This document shows, one piece after another, positions 12,300 to 24,559 of a DNA stretch of 64,000 bases; position 1 is the stretch's first letter, and every line of letters begins with the position of its first letter. A program made the translations under genes and the position numbers. The DNA is from Isoetes taiwanensis (Eukaryota; Streptophyta; Lycopodiopsida; Isoetales; Isoetaceae): positions 186,001-250,000 of the forward strand of contig JAJEKV010000223.1 in the NCBI GenBank assembly GCA_021234155.1, given 5' to 3'. The notes under the pieces are model-generated. The model saw nothing but the letters and a program-made list of their open reading frames with translations. It did not search any database and was not told where the DNA came from.

Positions 12300-12725
12300 C
12301 AACAACTTCCTATTTTAGGTTGAGGTAGGGGTCAGTAAAAATTAATATTTTTACCAACTTTATATTTAGGTTGAGGTGTTTATTAGTTCTAGTTGACCAG
12401 TCAAAGCTCATTACCTGACCCCCACGACATTCTAGAAACGTCCAGTAAAAAGTTACTATTTTTAGAAACTTTTCAAAAATTACTATTTTTAGCAACTTCA
12501 TAAGTTGAGGCACCTATTGCTGCTAATTGATCAGTCAATGCTCAATAGCTTACTTCCATGACATTCTGAATGTTCTAGTAAAAATTACTATAAAGTTATA
12601 GTAACTATTTCTACATACTTTCTATTTTAAGTTGAGGTGCTTATCCATGATAGTTGACCATCAAAGCTCATTCTTGAACATTCTATAACATTCTAGAACT
12701 TTCTAGAAACCACGAATTACTTAGA
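12300..12725. repeat. degenerate ~135-bp tandem repeat
   Basis: Blocks starting AGTTGAGG or GGTTGAGG at about 12,318, 12,369, 12,502 and 12,632 continue with related strings (TAGTTGACCAGTCAAAGCTCA, GACATTCTAGAA, AAATTACTATTTTTAG). The first unit is partial. Positions 12,726-13,385 show nothing I can name. Confidence 0.65.
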
Positions 12726-13385
12726 TGTAGGTTGAATATTCTTAAACAAACAATTTGTATTATGATTGATGCCCACCCCTTAGTGGTTATTTGGAGGGGC
12801 TCAAACCTATGGGGCAAGGGCTCAATTTCCACTTCTGTGGGAGTTCTTTTAAGACGAGTAGAAACCAGTGATTCTAATCCACTAAGTTAACATTGTACAC
12901 TGCAAAGAGCCTTTTAAGAGAAGTTTGGAAGCTAATAATTACATTGTCTAACACCACAAAGAGCATCAAGAGGAGTTTGGATGTGCAACAGTCAAGATTC
13001 ACTCAACCAAGAACTTTGGAGATAATTACTTATGCCTCAATTGCTTCAACCTAGAACTTTGGAGACAATTCTTATGCTTCAGCATGCTTCTATCAATCTC
13101 AAACAATCATATGCTATAAATAATACTGAAAACGCATTTGCCAACATTTGCCAAACAACCAATTTAATTTTCTGTAAGAGGACATCTCTTTGCCAGACAG
13201 ATTCTATAGGATAATTTTGATGTGACGAAAGAGCTTCTTTGTCAGAGGAAGTACATTTATTATAGCTCTAACAAGTAGATACCAAACGATTACCATTTTT
13301 ATACATCGAGGAGGAGGAGGAATTTTAATGTCATGCCACAATTTGGAGCATTCAATTGAACATGTGATGCACACACCATACTAAC

Positions 13386-14113
13386 GTGCAGGAGCACAGA
13401 TGCGTGCAGGTGGACACAGCGGCCGATCGTGACAGCCGGCGGGAGTACCTAGACGCTTGTTTCCTTGGCAAGCTCTGGGACCCCGGCGCTCTAGAGCAGG
13501 TCAAAACGGCCCATTACAAGGAGCACATCAACCCCGTGTTAGCCGGGGCCCTGGCTCTACCTGCGTTCCCAATTTGAAAAAAGCTTGAGACTCATTGCCT
13601 CCATTCGCGCAGTGCCCACCATCTTCGATCGAGGCGGGCGGTGGATTGGGGAGCCCGCCGGGGCGAGCTCTGTCGGTCTTTGTCAAGCGGGTGCCATTGA
13701 GGATGAGTCTCACACTTTCGAGTTTCCGGTGTTTAGTCGGATCCGGGGCGGACACGCTCCCTTAGTGCGGCCGGACTTGCCCTTATATTTCGATGAACAC
13801 ACCATCGATGCGTGCCACGGGTCGTACATTCGAGGTCTTGGACTGCGAGGTCACCTTTGCCCCGCCTAGCTGCCGTGATTAGGCACTACAGTGCGGTGCA
13901 TGACAGTATATATTTGGGTGTTTCGCATTTTATATGTTAGGGACGGTTTGTCGGCCAGGCTGATTCTTCGCCACGGTTTTCCCTCGAAAACCCTTCGGGC
14001 GGGGTTTTTAATCCGGCGATAATCCGCTTCTTTGCGTTTTTGTATTGGGTCCCATAGACCGATTGGTCTCCGTGGACGATAAAAATACCTTCCTTCCTTC
14101 CTTCCTTCCTTTC
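13386..14113 (+). pseudogene. 5'-truncated LINE, ORF2 zinc-finger end, (CTTC)n tail
   Basis: The frame 13,386-13,577 (LGKLWDPGALEQVKTAHYKE) ends in a stop, and 13,585-13,869 continues with GLCQAGAIEDESHTFEFPVFSRIRG, the Cys/His finger at the end of ORF2 in non-L1-like plant LINEs. The 3' UTR ends GGGTCCCATAGACCGATTGG followed by TCTCCGTGGACGATAAAAA and a CTTC microsatellite at about 14,087-14,113. G+C content is clearly above that of the neighbouring DNA. Confidence 0.75.
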
Positions 14114-14419
14114 TCCAACTACCTTACATTGAATGCGACTCTAGATGGCATCAAATATGAGATATTTATTCTAGCACTAGCATGTATTTATTCTGAGAAT
14201 AGTAATCTTTTAGAATAAGAAACCAGAAATTGCCATTATATATTGCAACTCATCCTCGTACAAGTATCTAATTCTATGCAAGAAACAACTCTATGCTGCT
14301 AATTTTTAATATATTGATGATACAGTTCTTCAAAAAAAACTCTATGCTGCTAATATATATTTTAGCTGCAAACTAATTCTTTGTCGTTTAACCTATAGAA
14401 CCAAGGAGACCTACGTTGG

Positions 14420-14439
14420 AGATCTCTTCTTCTTCTTCC

Positions 14440-14482
<43 letters not shown>

Positions 14483-14500
14483 GAGAGAGAGAGTGAGATA
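14420..14500. repeat. pyrimidine tract, poly(T) and (GA)n
   Basis: CTT-rich sequence runs into about 34 T residues and then AAGAGAGAGAGAGAG. No gene lies in 14,114-14,603. Confidence 0.9.
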
Positions 14501-15008
14501 TTTTTTTCGTTAATTAAAGATCAAAAAGTACATTGTAAGCAACATGGTATTGCTATAAGATATATAATAGATACTAAGCATAAATATTAAAGACAAAACA
14601 GTCTTAACACTAGAGTCGTCACATGATGTACCAGAAAAGGTGCATTTGCACTGTTTGCTTTAAAATTCATATAAAATCAAAGGTTCAATAATCAGTCAGA
14701 CCCTTCTTATATGTTAATATGTAGCAGTCATATTGCATGGAAAAAATACCTAACAATCTATTGGTCCCCGTTTATGAGAGTTACACTTAGGTAAACACAA
14801 GGGGGTCAAGTCTTTTTTGCTTTATATTTAGATAAAGTAAAACTGCCTCAGTAAGAAGATTTTTATGATGTATTTCGTTATTTTTGTATTTTTCTTCACG
14901 AGTTGGAGAGTAAAACACAAAAAACTGCATCTCAATCCGAGATCTGAGAAGGGAGATAGGGTTGTTTGAATATGACAGGGTCAAAACTATTGTTTGTCTT
15001 CTGTGAAC

Positions 15009-15129
15009 CAGGGATAGGTTCTGTACGTATAAAATTCAAATTCCTGACGATTATACGGCAAATATGTGTCGTATCATACAATTCATACGTATTCTATATA
15101 AAACATACAACGTATTGAACCTATCCCTG
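15009..15129. mobile_element. 121-bp hAT-type MITE
   Basis: Termini CAGGGATAGGTTC and GAACCTATCCCTG are perfect 13-bp inverted repeats, flanked by the 8-bp duplication CTGTGAAC (15,001-15,008 and 15,130-15,137). The other arm of element II reads straight through the site near 21,530 with a single CTGTGAAC. The 8-bp duplication and CAG start point to hAT. Confidence 0.9.
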
Positions 15130-16357
15130 CTGTGAACCAATACTGGTTTCCAGAAAGCTGTTCCCAAATCAAATCTCTAACTTTTGTAAGGAAATGAATT
15201 TTGACCTAAAATTTCGAATATAAGTGGTAGACAACTTGCTTTATCTAAGAAAAATGCCCATTAGCCTTAATGATGAAGTTTTGATTTTCTTTTATTTTCT
15301 CATTTACAAGTGACTGATAACTTATGTCTATATAGGAGTAAAATGATTCAAATTCATCTTCCAAAAAATCATATTATGAAAGGTTACCATAATATAGAAT
15401 CACTCTAAAAACAAACACGTTAAAAAAGCGCAGCGTTTGTCCATAAGAAATCAAGAAAGGTTTGTTTTCCTGGGACCATTACTGGTCCATCTTCTTTTTA
15501 AAATTAAGAACTCCCTCATCTTAATCGATTTCAGTCTCAATTGTGGGATATAAGCACCTCATGAACCACTCTATTCATTAAAAATAATCAATGCCCATTA
15601 TCTTGAGGTTTAGAGTAAACTTTCTAGTGTCCATTCCAAGTTATCTGTTAGATTACGTGTTCCATGGATTTCATAAACCTATATACTCAAAACTTGTATT
15701 TTCAAACTTCTCAAGTTGTGGAAGTAATGCAAAAGAATGAAGAACAAATATAAAAAGCTATAACTATGAAAAATAAAGGTAGACTGCTACGTCTATTTCC
15801 TACTGTTGGTCCACATAGCTTAGGATCATTCAAAAAGTCAGAACATCATCATCTTAATTGGTTTTAAACTCGCCTTAAGAATATATAGATTCCATATATA
15901 GTATTCTATTTGAAAAAATTAGTTGGTTGCTAGAATTGCCTTATTTAATGGTAATGTTGAAGCACAAGCAAATTGAACCTATATGAATCTTCACTCATTC
16001 TTCCAAAAATCATGTTAGAGAAGATAGAAAATCACCATATCATTGTATAAGTGACAAATGAACAATAAATAGAATTTGTAATGATACTTAAAGAGATATA
16101 CTTCTATACCCAATTCATCTAATTGTGGACCATAATGGTCCTTGCCTATTTATATTCATGTCTTTTTTTTTTTTTTTTTTTTTTTTATTGCAAGATTTTT
16201 ATATTATATAAAAAAGAGAGTGGGTTACATGTCCCATATGGACAAATCTAGCTTGAAGCCCCAAGGGAGTGGGTATGACCTCCCTTGTAACAAATAGGGC
16301 GCCTATCCAATAAGCAGTGATTATCCATGACCCTATCTGAATTCAGCCTATCCTGGA

Positions 16358-19300
16358 CTAGTCATCACCAGCCCCCTGGGCAGCCCATGTGCAAACAAAG
16401 TGCTCATAGAATCCCTTCATCACCCCGATGGTGTCAAAATCCGGGTCGTATGCATCTCCAAATTTCCTACGATGCGCAATTGCCATGAGGGAGATGTCAA
16501 AGTTGAAGTTAGCCATAATTCTTCTGATGTCAATTCCTTTGCTGCCTCTCGCCACCTCACACCTATGCCGCCATACTCCCCATAAAGCAATTGCTACCAG
16601 TGATCTTTTTAGCTTTGACATTTGTAGCATGGCTATTTCTGGCCATAGTAGCTGCTGGGGTGATAGACCAAGAATGGGCATTGCCCAATGCCAGAATTGC
16701 AATATAGCTGGGCAGAAGAACATATGGTGCAGGTCCTCCTCATCTTGGCAACCGAGTGGACAGCTAGTGTCTGCTATTATCTTTCTTTGTTTCAATCTGC
16801 TAAGAACCGGTACCCCTTCTTGCCATGTGAGCCATAGAAAATACTGTATTTTCTTTGAGGTCCATAAATTCCAGCTGCTGGTCAAGCATGGTAGAAACTG
16901 TTCTTCATTCATCAGACAATGTTGGCTCAGACAATGTTGGCTCGCTTTGAGAGGAGCTCTAGATAACATCACCTTATATATGGTTCTCACGTTATATCCT
17001 TGGTGCAGATGACCTTGCTTATCAGCTATGCTCCATCTCTCCTTTGGCCCTGTTATTCCGGACAAAACATCAACCACTTTGAGTAGTCGCTCATATAATT
17101 TTATGTCCCCTTTAGTAGGTGTTTCCAGCATTGTTTTGATGGCAGACCAAGACTTCCATTTTTGCAAATCTTCTGCCCAAATATCTTTAAGGTAGTTGAT
17201 ATCTTTCTCTCTCCATCGAGCATATAACCTAGGATGTTGGAGGGCTAGAGCTGTGCCTCCACTAGTGCTCATGTTTTTGCTCCACCATATTGAGAAAGAG
17301 CCCGCTTCCCAAGGGATGTCCTCAGAGGTAAAGTGGACTGCCACTTCTCTCCAAGCTGATAGCATGTATCTCATTAAGGGGGAAGTTCCTGCACCAATTT
17401 TCAGATCAAAGTATGCTGCATTTGGTATCAGCATTGGAGTGGCTGGTTTCCCGGTTGGATGGCATTTCTGCAAGTCATATCTTATGAAGCTCATTGCTGG
17501 CGAGTCTTCTCCTTGGAGAGCTCTCCAAACCTGTTTGGATGCAAGCACCTGCGCTTGAGTTTTAAAGTCTTTTAAACCAAGGCCTCCATCCTCTTTATTT
17601 CTGCATACTTCTGACCAAGCAATCTTGGATGCTCCACCCCATAGGAATCTTCTGACTATTGTCTCCATCTGCTTATAGACGTATTTTGGTCCCACTAAGA
17701 CTGATGAGAGGTAGATATGGGAGGCACGAAGGACTGCGTTGCATACAACAGACCTCCCTGCTACAGAGAGAGCTTTGAGAGACCATATACATATTTTCTT
17801 TTTCAGCTTGTCTAGTATTGGGTTCCATAGCCCCTTCAGTCCAAGATTGGGACTTAGTGGAAGACCGAGGAGTTTGAAGCCCTCTTGCCTAGCTAAGATC
17901 TTCATATTGAGGACCTACAGGCTTGGGTTGATGGCCTCATCAAGTGGCCATATTATAGAGCACTTGTTCTGATTCAGTTCCACCCCTGTGCAACTAGAGA
18001 ACAGCTTTAAGCATTCCAGGAATTTTGGGATGCTACCATCGTCATATCTGAAAAACATGAACGAATCATCTGCAAATTGCATTAGAGGTACCTGTTTGTT
18101 GGTTGCTTCTGGTAACACCAGCCCATTGACTGCGCCACTTTCCTGCTTCTTGCTGATCATACAGTTCAGTAGATATGCTACTATAAAAAATAGATAAGGG
18201 GCCAGGGGGCAGCCCTGTCTGACCCCACGCCTGAGAGAGAATAGAGCAGATGGCCTGCCATTAATGATTATCGAAGCGCTTGCTGATTGCAGAAGCCCTT
18301 GGATCATTTCGATTGCGCTTTGTGCCATTTGCATCTTTTGCAGGATTTTGATCAATGTGTCCCAATTTATAGTGTCAAATGCATGAGAGAAATCAAGTTT
18401 GAAAAGTACACTTTTGTTTGCTTTCCTTAGACCAATGCATACCTTCAGCGGCCACTAGGTAGTTATCATGTATACATCTTCGAGCCAAAAATGCTGTTTG
18501 CTCCTTTCCTATGATTCTGTTCAGGGCTATTTTTAATCTGTTTGCCATTAGCTTGGCAACTATCTTGTAGATGGTATTTGTAAGCGCTATTGGTCTCCAT
18601 TCATGAATGTGCTTTGGCCTGTCCACTTTTGGTACAAGTGTTATGAATCCGGTTGCCATTGCTGGATGCATCTTTTTTTGTACCCATATGTCTTTAATCA
18701 TTGCCACTAGGTCGTGACCAAGTATGTCCCAAAATTCAGCAAAGAATTCTCGTGGAAGTCCGTCTGGGCCAGGCGACTTTCCATAGCTCATAGACACTAG
18801 AGTTTTGTGAACTTCCTCTGCTGAGATCTCTTGAGAGAGGGCATTGTTTTCGGCTTCACTGAACTTTTGCACTATGTTGCTTAGGCTGTCCATGGTGATC
18901 TGGTGGTGGTTGTCTGGTATCTTTTTCTCAGCAAAGAGATCCTTATATTTCTCCACAAAGTATTTTTCAATTTGCTTTGGATCTGTGAGTAATGTCCCCT
19001 GACTATCCCATACCTCGGTTATACCATTGATGGCTAATCTGGAGGTTGCCATCCTGAAAAAGAGTTTGGAGCTCTCTTGATCCACCTCCAAATAATATTT
19101 CGTTTTGGACCTTACTGCTGCACCTTTTGCCTCGACTTCTTCGATGGCCTTGATTCTGTTCTCAAGTATCTCTTCTTGGGCGTGGAGATTCGGGTCTTGA
19201 GGATTTGTTACTAGCTGCTGCCTTACGAGCTTCATATTTCCATAAAGCTCATCTTTGGATTTCCTGAACTCTTGATTCTTTTTGGATCCCCAGCCTTTGA

Positions 19301-20151
19301 TCCATCCTTTGATATCTTTGACCTTCTGACACCACCTGTTCATACTTGGCAGGTTTGGATAGGAGGGAGAATTCTCCCTTGTTTAAGTAGCTAGTGTTAA
19401 ACTTGAAAGGTGAGGTGGATTTGGGAATTTTTTTACCTTTGGCATTGAGATGCAGAACTTGGGGGATGTGGTCCGACTGCGTATATCCAAGGTCAGCCTC
19501 CACATAGCAGCCCTCAAAAATCTGAGCTCCTTTGTTACTTACGTAGAACCTGTCTAACAAACAGTAAACTCTCTTTTCCCCTTTCTGTTTGTTGGACCAT
19601 GAATAGAGACTATTTGAAGGGGGGATCAGACTAAGCCCCAATTCATTAATCAGCCTTTCCCATTCTAATTTTTCTCTTTTTTGGAGGCTTCTATGAAGCC
19701 ATATCTTCTGGTTCCATGAATCTGTCATAGTAAGGTCCCCTGCCATAACCCAGCTAGCTAGTGGTTGGCTTTGAAGCCAGAGCCTAATTTCCTTCCATAA
19801 TTCAACTCTCTCATCTGGAGAGTTGGATGCATAAATGTTGATGATACCCCAATTTTCTTCATGATCAATTAAGACTGCTTGCCATCTACCACTATTAGAG
19901 ATGTAGTGAGACTTAGCCTGCATGTTCTTCCATAAAATGGACACCCCGCCTTTGGTACCAGATGCTTTGGCGTTGATGAAATGATAACCCCTTCCAACCC
20001 AATCACCCAAAGAGTTAGCCTGGAAATCATCTAGCCTATGCTCCTGGAGAAGTATAACATCTGCTTCCATAGCTCTTATTGCAGTTAGGATACGTGCTCT
20101 CTTAAAAGCTCCTCTAATTCCCCTTAAGTTCCATGTAACTATACGCATCAT
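16358..20151 (-). pseudogene. LINE ORF2: APE endonuclease, reverse transcriptase, zf-RVT
   Basis: The endonuclease (20,151-19,430) shows WNLRG, QEHR, LDR and SDH, but the usual GDFN motif reads GDLT, losing a catalytic Asn. RT follows with GKSPGPDG, WRPIALTN, GVRQGCPLAPYLF and the catalytic FADDS (in 18,355-17,915). The last part (17,905-16,358) has the thumb FLWG and a zf-RVT region with FLWLTWQEGVPVLSRL and CPLGCQDEEDLHHMFFCP. Frameshifts near 19,340 and 18,390 and an in-frame stop at 17,915 disable it. Otherwise the order and length fit a normal plant L1 ORF2. Confidence 0.9.
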
Positions 20152-20546
20152 GGAGGGGGGATGAGGGCATCGGGTGTTGCTGATCCATTCCCGGGGCCTC
20201 CTATTGCTGATTCTTCTGTTTGAGAGAGATTCTTGCTCCCAGAATTCTCACCTGCATTATGAGAATGGATCAGTGCTTCTTTGTATTGGGCAATTGCTTC
20301 TTTGTATTGCTTCCTCCTACGTCTCTTAGCCGCACCCAAGGTACAGGATAGAAGAACTTGCAGGGCTATTCCACTTGACAGAGGCATATCATCAGCTGGG
20401 ATTTCCCTGTTTGCTTGTAGGGTATCTACAGCCCCTGCTCTGGTATGGTTGTTAGTGGTCTGCAGCAGAGCCACTGTTGTTTCTTGCTGCCCCGGACTGC
20501 TTTGGGGATGAAGAGAGTCTGGAGCCAGAGGAACCCTAGCCCTAGT
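20148..20546 (-). pseudogene. LINE ORF1, C-terminal end only
   Basis: This open frame precedes ORF2 and overlaps its start by ATGA, the usual LINE arrangement. It reads from the truncated 5' end of the element to LIPPP-stop and contains a basic patch, KRRRRKQYKE, that could bind RNA. The upstream RRM/DUF4283 and zinc-knuckle parts are lost. Confidence 0.6.
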
Positions 20547-20789
20547 ATCATGTCTACATATAGTAGTATGTTATTTTTAACATCCAATTGAAGATCTATA
20601 TTGCCAATGAAGCTTAAGTCCATAAAAATTATAGTCTATCATGAAAGACAAGCTAAAGTTACTATTTTCTTTTTTATTTTGGTAAGGTGTTGGTAATTGT
20701 GCCTGTGCAGCCGCATGGAACGTCGTATGCGGTGTTCCCTTTTGGCCTGAGTTCCCCCTGAATGATCATAAGCCATGTGGACCAGCAAT

Positions 20790-20855
20790 GGAAGGAAGGA
20801 AGGAAGGAAGGAAGGAAGGAAATTTTAACGTCCACGGAACCCAATCGGGTTATGG
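20790..20855 (-). mobile_element. ~65-nt LINE 3'-tail insertion
   Basis: On the minus strand it reads CATAACCCGATTGGGTTCCG, then TGGACGTTAAAA and (TTCC)n. Aligning the two arms of element II shows the left arm lacks exactly this block near 15,800. It therefore inserted as little more than the terminal hairpin and tail. Confidence 0.75.
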
Positions 20856-21936
20856 GAAACAGACATAGCAGTCTATCTTTATTTTTCATAGTTCTAGCTT
20901 TTTATATTTGTTTTTCATTCTTTTGCATTGCTTCCACAACTTGAGAAGATAAAAAATACAAGTTTTGAGTTCACCATTCAATACATAGGTTTATGAAATC
21001 CATGGAACGCGTACTCTAACAGATAACTTGGAATGAACACTAGAAAGTTTATGCTAAACCTCAAGATCAGGAGCATTGATTATTTTTAATGAATAGAGTA
21101 GCTCATGAGGTGCTTATATCCCGCAATTGAAACTGAAATTGATTAACATGAGGGAGTTCTTAATTTTAAAAAGAAGGTGGACCGGTAATGGTCTCAGGTA
21201 ATACGAACCTTTCTTGATTTCTTGAAAACAAACGCTATGCTTTTTTTACGTGTTTGTTTTTGGGGTGATTCCATATCGTGGTAACCTTTCATAATGTGAT
21301 TTTTTTTAGGATGACTTTGAATCATTTTACTCCTATATAGACATAAGTTATCATTCACTTGTAATTGAAAAAATAAAAGAAAATCAAAACCTCATCATCA
21401 AGGCTAATGGACATTTTTCTTAGATAAAGCAAGTTGTCTAATACTTATATTCAAAATTTTGGGTCAAAGTTCATTTTCCTACAAAAGTTAGAGATTTGAT
21501 TTGGGAACAGCTTTCTGGAAACCAGTATTGGTTCACAGAAGACAAGCAGCAGTTTTGACCCTGTCATGTTCAAACAACCCTATCTCCCTTCTCAGACCTC
21601 GGATTGAGGTGCAGTTTTTTTGTGTCTTACTCTCTAATTCGTGTAGAAAAATACAAAAATAATGAAAAAAATCATAAAAATTGTCTTGCCGAGACAATTT
21701 TACTTTATCTAAATATGTAGCGAAACAGACTTGACCCCCTTGAATTTACCTAAGTGTAACTCTCATGAATGGGGACCAATAGATTTTTAGGTATTTTTCC
21801 CATGCAACATGACTGCCATATATTAACATATAAGAAGGGTCTGACTGATTATTGAACCCCTGATTTTATGTGAATTTTAACGCGAACAGTGCAAATGCAC
21901 CCTTTCTGGTACATCATGTGACGACTCTAGTGTTAA

Positions 21937-22700
21937 AGGTTTCTGGACTTTCAATCATCTATTGCTAGTGGTTTTATTTCTCTGGTTCCTAAGATAAATA
22001 AACTTACTACTATTTTTGATTGGAGACCGATTCCTTTAACAAATTCCAACCATTTGCCTGTATTAGCCCTGACCCTCATTATGTCATTGTTCAAAATTCT
22101 ACTCTTAGCTGTCTTGAAAAAGAAGGCAGAGCTTCCTTTATCCGTGTTATTTATATATGTGCATTTGCTTCTTACAACCAAAGATCTAGCTTTCTCTTCT
22201 TCAATACCTTTAACCTGGATTGCTTATTCTGCAACAGAGTGTTGTCCTTATCCATGAACAAACCTTTTTTGATAGTTTTGATCTGATACTCTGTTTCTTT
22301 TTTTTTTTTTTCATGTACCATTCTTTCCCCCATTGTTTGATCCATGTCTTACATATCTTCATCTTATCAAGGAAGTCCTTCATGGATTCTGTTTTTCTGA
22401 CCAAAGGTAGCAATTTATAGTATTCCTTAAATTCTCGACAGAATATTGTTTTTTAATAGGTCTGTGTTGAATTTGAACGGGACATTATCTCCCACTTTAG
22501 TAGCTCCATCCATCTTCTCCGACACTTGAGGGTAGTGGTCTGATATCGAATTATCCAGATCACTAGTGACTACTACATTATCCCATGAGTCCAAGATTTT
22601 ATTGCAAATACAATAGACTCTTTGATCTCCTTTCCTATTGGTACTCCAAGAGTAAGTATTAGAAGATGAGGGTAGGATATAGCAAAAATACTCCATAAGC
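21937..22700. pseudogene. convergent LINE ORF2 fragments
   Basis: Plus strand 21,937-22,056 encodes SGFISLVPK and FDWRPIPLTNSN, RT motifs. From about 22,057 to 22,700 the minus strand encodes the end of the endonuclease (NTYSWSTNRKGDQRVY, ISDHYPQV) and the RT linker (SSAFFFKTAKSRILNN). The two parts read towards each other and both are truncated at the junction. Confidence 0.65.
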
Positions 22701-23640
22701 CTATTCTAGCTAACTTAAGAACGGGCTCTACCAAGACCCTAAACAAGTGTGATTAATGGACCAGTCATACAGCTATGTCTTGTAATTGTTGTTCTGCATC
22801 GCATACATTGCACTTACTAAGGTTTGATTTATTGCTATAAATTGTACATGGATATGAATACTCTAGCAACACAAATGATTGATGTCTAGGACTAAATGAC
22901 GCCTAGTTCCTCCTACTTCATGCTTCCATAATTTTTTTTATGTTGCCATAACTTCTTAGATGGACAAGGATGAACTTAAGTTTTGATTATTTGAAAATAG
23001 GATTTGATACAGTTCTATACTCTACAAACATAGCATATCGTTCTATGCTCTAAGTCCTGGATGGAACTTATACGTTGCTCTAAATTATATGGTCAAGGTA
23101 GTGCAATGCAAAGTAATTATTAAAAGTATGACATTGCTAGAAAAAGTCTGAGGTTTGATGACAATGGCCAAGGATTTGCTTGTTTGCAAAGCTTGGAAAT
23201 GTAAATATGCCTTTACGGCCTATTTGTCCATGGAAAGGAACAAAGTTTGAGGAAATGGTAAACTTAGATAATATGTGCAAGTGCTGAAGCTTAAAACTGA
23301 TACAGATTTGTTGCACCATGTTTATAAGGGGTGCATAAAACATAAAAGTTTGATAAATGTGTAGCAACTCTTATTGCAGCTTTTAAATTTGAGAAAAAAC
23401 TCAAGTTTCAATTCCATCTCCTTTTTGTTAAAGCTAACTCAGGACAAAAGGATACAATTGGTGATTAGTGATAAACTGAGAGACCCCATGTACCTTTTGG
23501 CCCTGCACATTTCCTATTTTCACAGAAGAGAAAAAGGCTTCCGAAGTAAAAGATGAAGATCAAACATGTAAATTTCAGATACGAAAAATGAATTACGCTT
23601 ATTGCAATAATAGGATAGATTCAAGGTGCTAATTGCTTTA
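22701..23640. other. no feature seen
   Basis: AT-rich sequence with stops in all frames and no repeat or motif that I can name. Confidence 0.5.
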
Positions 23641-24226
23641 TGCTGGTACGCTTCATCTATCTAACTGGTCATTATATTTGCGAATCCGAGAAAGTTTGTT
23701 TCTTGAAACCCTTCCAAGGTCTACATAAAATCTTCGGATCAACTTCCAACAACATATACAAAATTGGAGCATCTATATGAAACTTAGCTCTTAAATCCTG
23801 ATAGGCCAAACATTGCAAGAACACATGCTTTTCATCCTCGATCTCTGTCTTGCCACAACGTTTTGCATATTATCTCGTTCTTGGGACTTCTGTGCCACCT
23901 GTCTGTCTCTACCTCAAGATGGTATGCGCTTGTTCTGTATCTTGCAATCAGACCCCTATTGTGCTTTGGTAACGACGCCTTTAGATAAGCTTGTTCTTCA
24001 TAAATTACCATTGGATTCACCTCTATTTTATAAAAGGGACATTTGTATCCCTTGTTTGGACCATAATTTCTCCAAGACTTTGTTTGGACTAGCTCGTGAC
24101 CAGCTACCTCTACAAAAGATTGCATGTGCCTCCAAAGGGAGAAGACCAATCTCCGCTAAAATAATACGCCCTTCAATTACATGTTTACCAATTTTAAGTT
24201 GTGCACAATCAAACATAGCTTTTTAA
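23640..24226 (-). pseudogene. LINE ORF2 C-terminal relic
   Basis: Minus-strand frames carry LAEIGLLPLEAHAIFCRG (24,150-24,097) and, in another frame, YRTSAYHLEVETDRW. The plus-strand LINE at 26.0-32.7 kb has the equivalent pieces ETGMLPLEVEALCR and LRLSSHHLYAETGRW, so both belong to one clade. Frameshifts and stops break it. Positions 24,227-24,560 hold nothing recognised. Confidence 0.65.
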
Positions 24227-24559
24227 GGTGAAGGTGGCGATTAAAAATTTATAATAACATGTTGTGAAAATTTATATTCACACAATATCTTAATATGTGT
24301 TTCCATGTCAATAAATTTTGCACATCATGGTTCCCAAAGTAAATTGAAAAGTAGCCTGGCATAAAAGCATCTTCCTTGGGCATTAAACCATGGTAATAAA
24401 TATTGGGTCTCACACTATGAACTTCTATACTTCCGAGGGTCCTGCATGCTGTGTTTTTTCACATGGAACTTATATCAACAAAGAAATGTCGATACATATA
24501 TATAAAGCAGTTTTGAAATTTTCATTGTTTTTGACCCTCTCTATTTTTCCGCGCCGCAA

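Larger units (their letters stand above)
16164..20547 (-). mobile_element. 5'-truncated LINE with poly(A) and 8-bp TSD
   Basis: The 3' end is a run of 23 A on the minus strand (16,164-16,186). The element is flanked by TCATGTCT at 16,156-16,163 and 20,548-20,555. The core of foldback element I shows the site empty near 7,610. Contents, minus strand: the end of ORF1, then ORF2 overlapping by ATGA, then a ~170-bp 3' UTR. It is truncated inside ORF1, and it lacks the hairpin and microsatellite tail of the other LINEs here, so it belongs to an L1-like poly(A) lineage. Confidence 0.9.
14608..21932. mobile_element. foldback (long inverted repeat) element II
   Basis: Arms 14,608-15,832 and 20,759-21,932 are inverted copies beginning CACTAGAGTCGTCACATGAT. 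Perfect TTAA flanks both ends (14,604-14,607 and 21,933-21,936). The core matches the core of element I. The first nine terminal bases match element I, but the arms then differ, so this is a related subfamily. Nested insertions are a 121-bp MITE (left arm), a 4.4-kb LINE (core) and a ~65-nt LINE tail (right arm). No transposase is visible, so it is presumably non-autonomous. Confidence 0.75.

Noticed and set aside
21937-22700. LINE 5' inversion by twin priming
   Set aside because: In twin priming the inverted 5' part points away from the 3' part; here both fragments read towards the junction.
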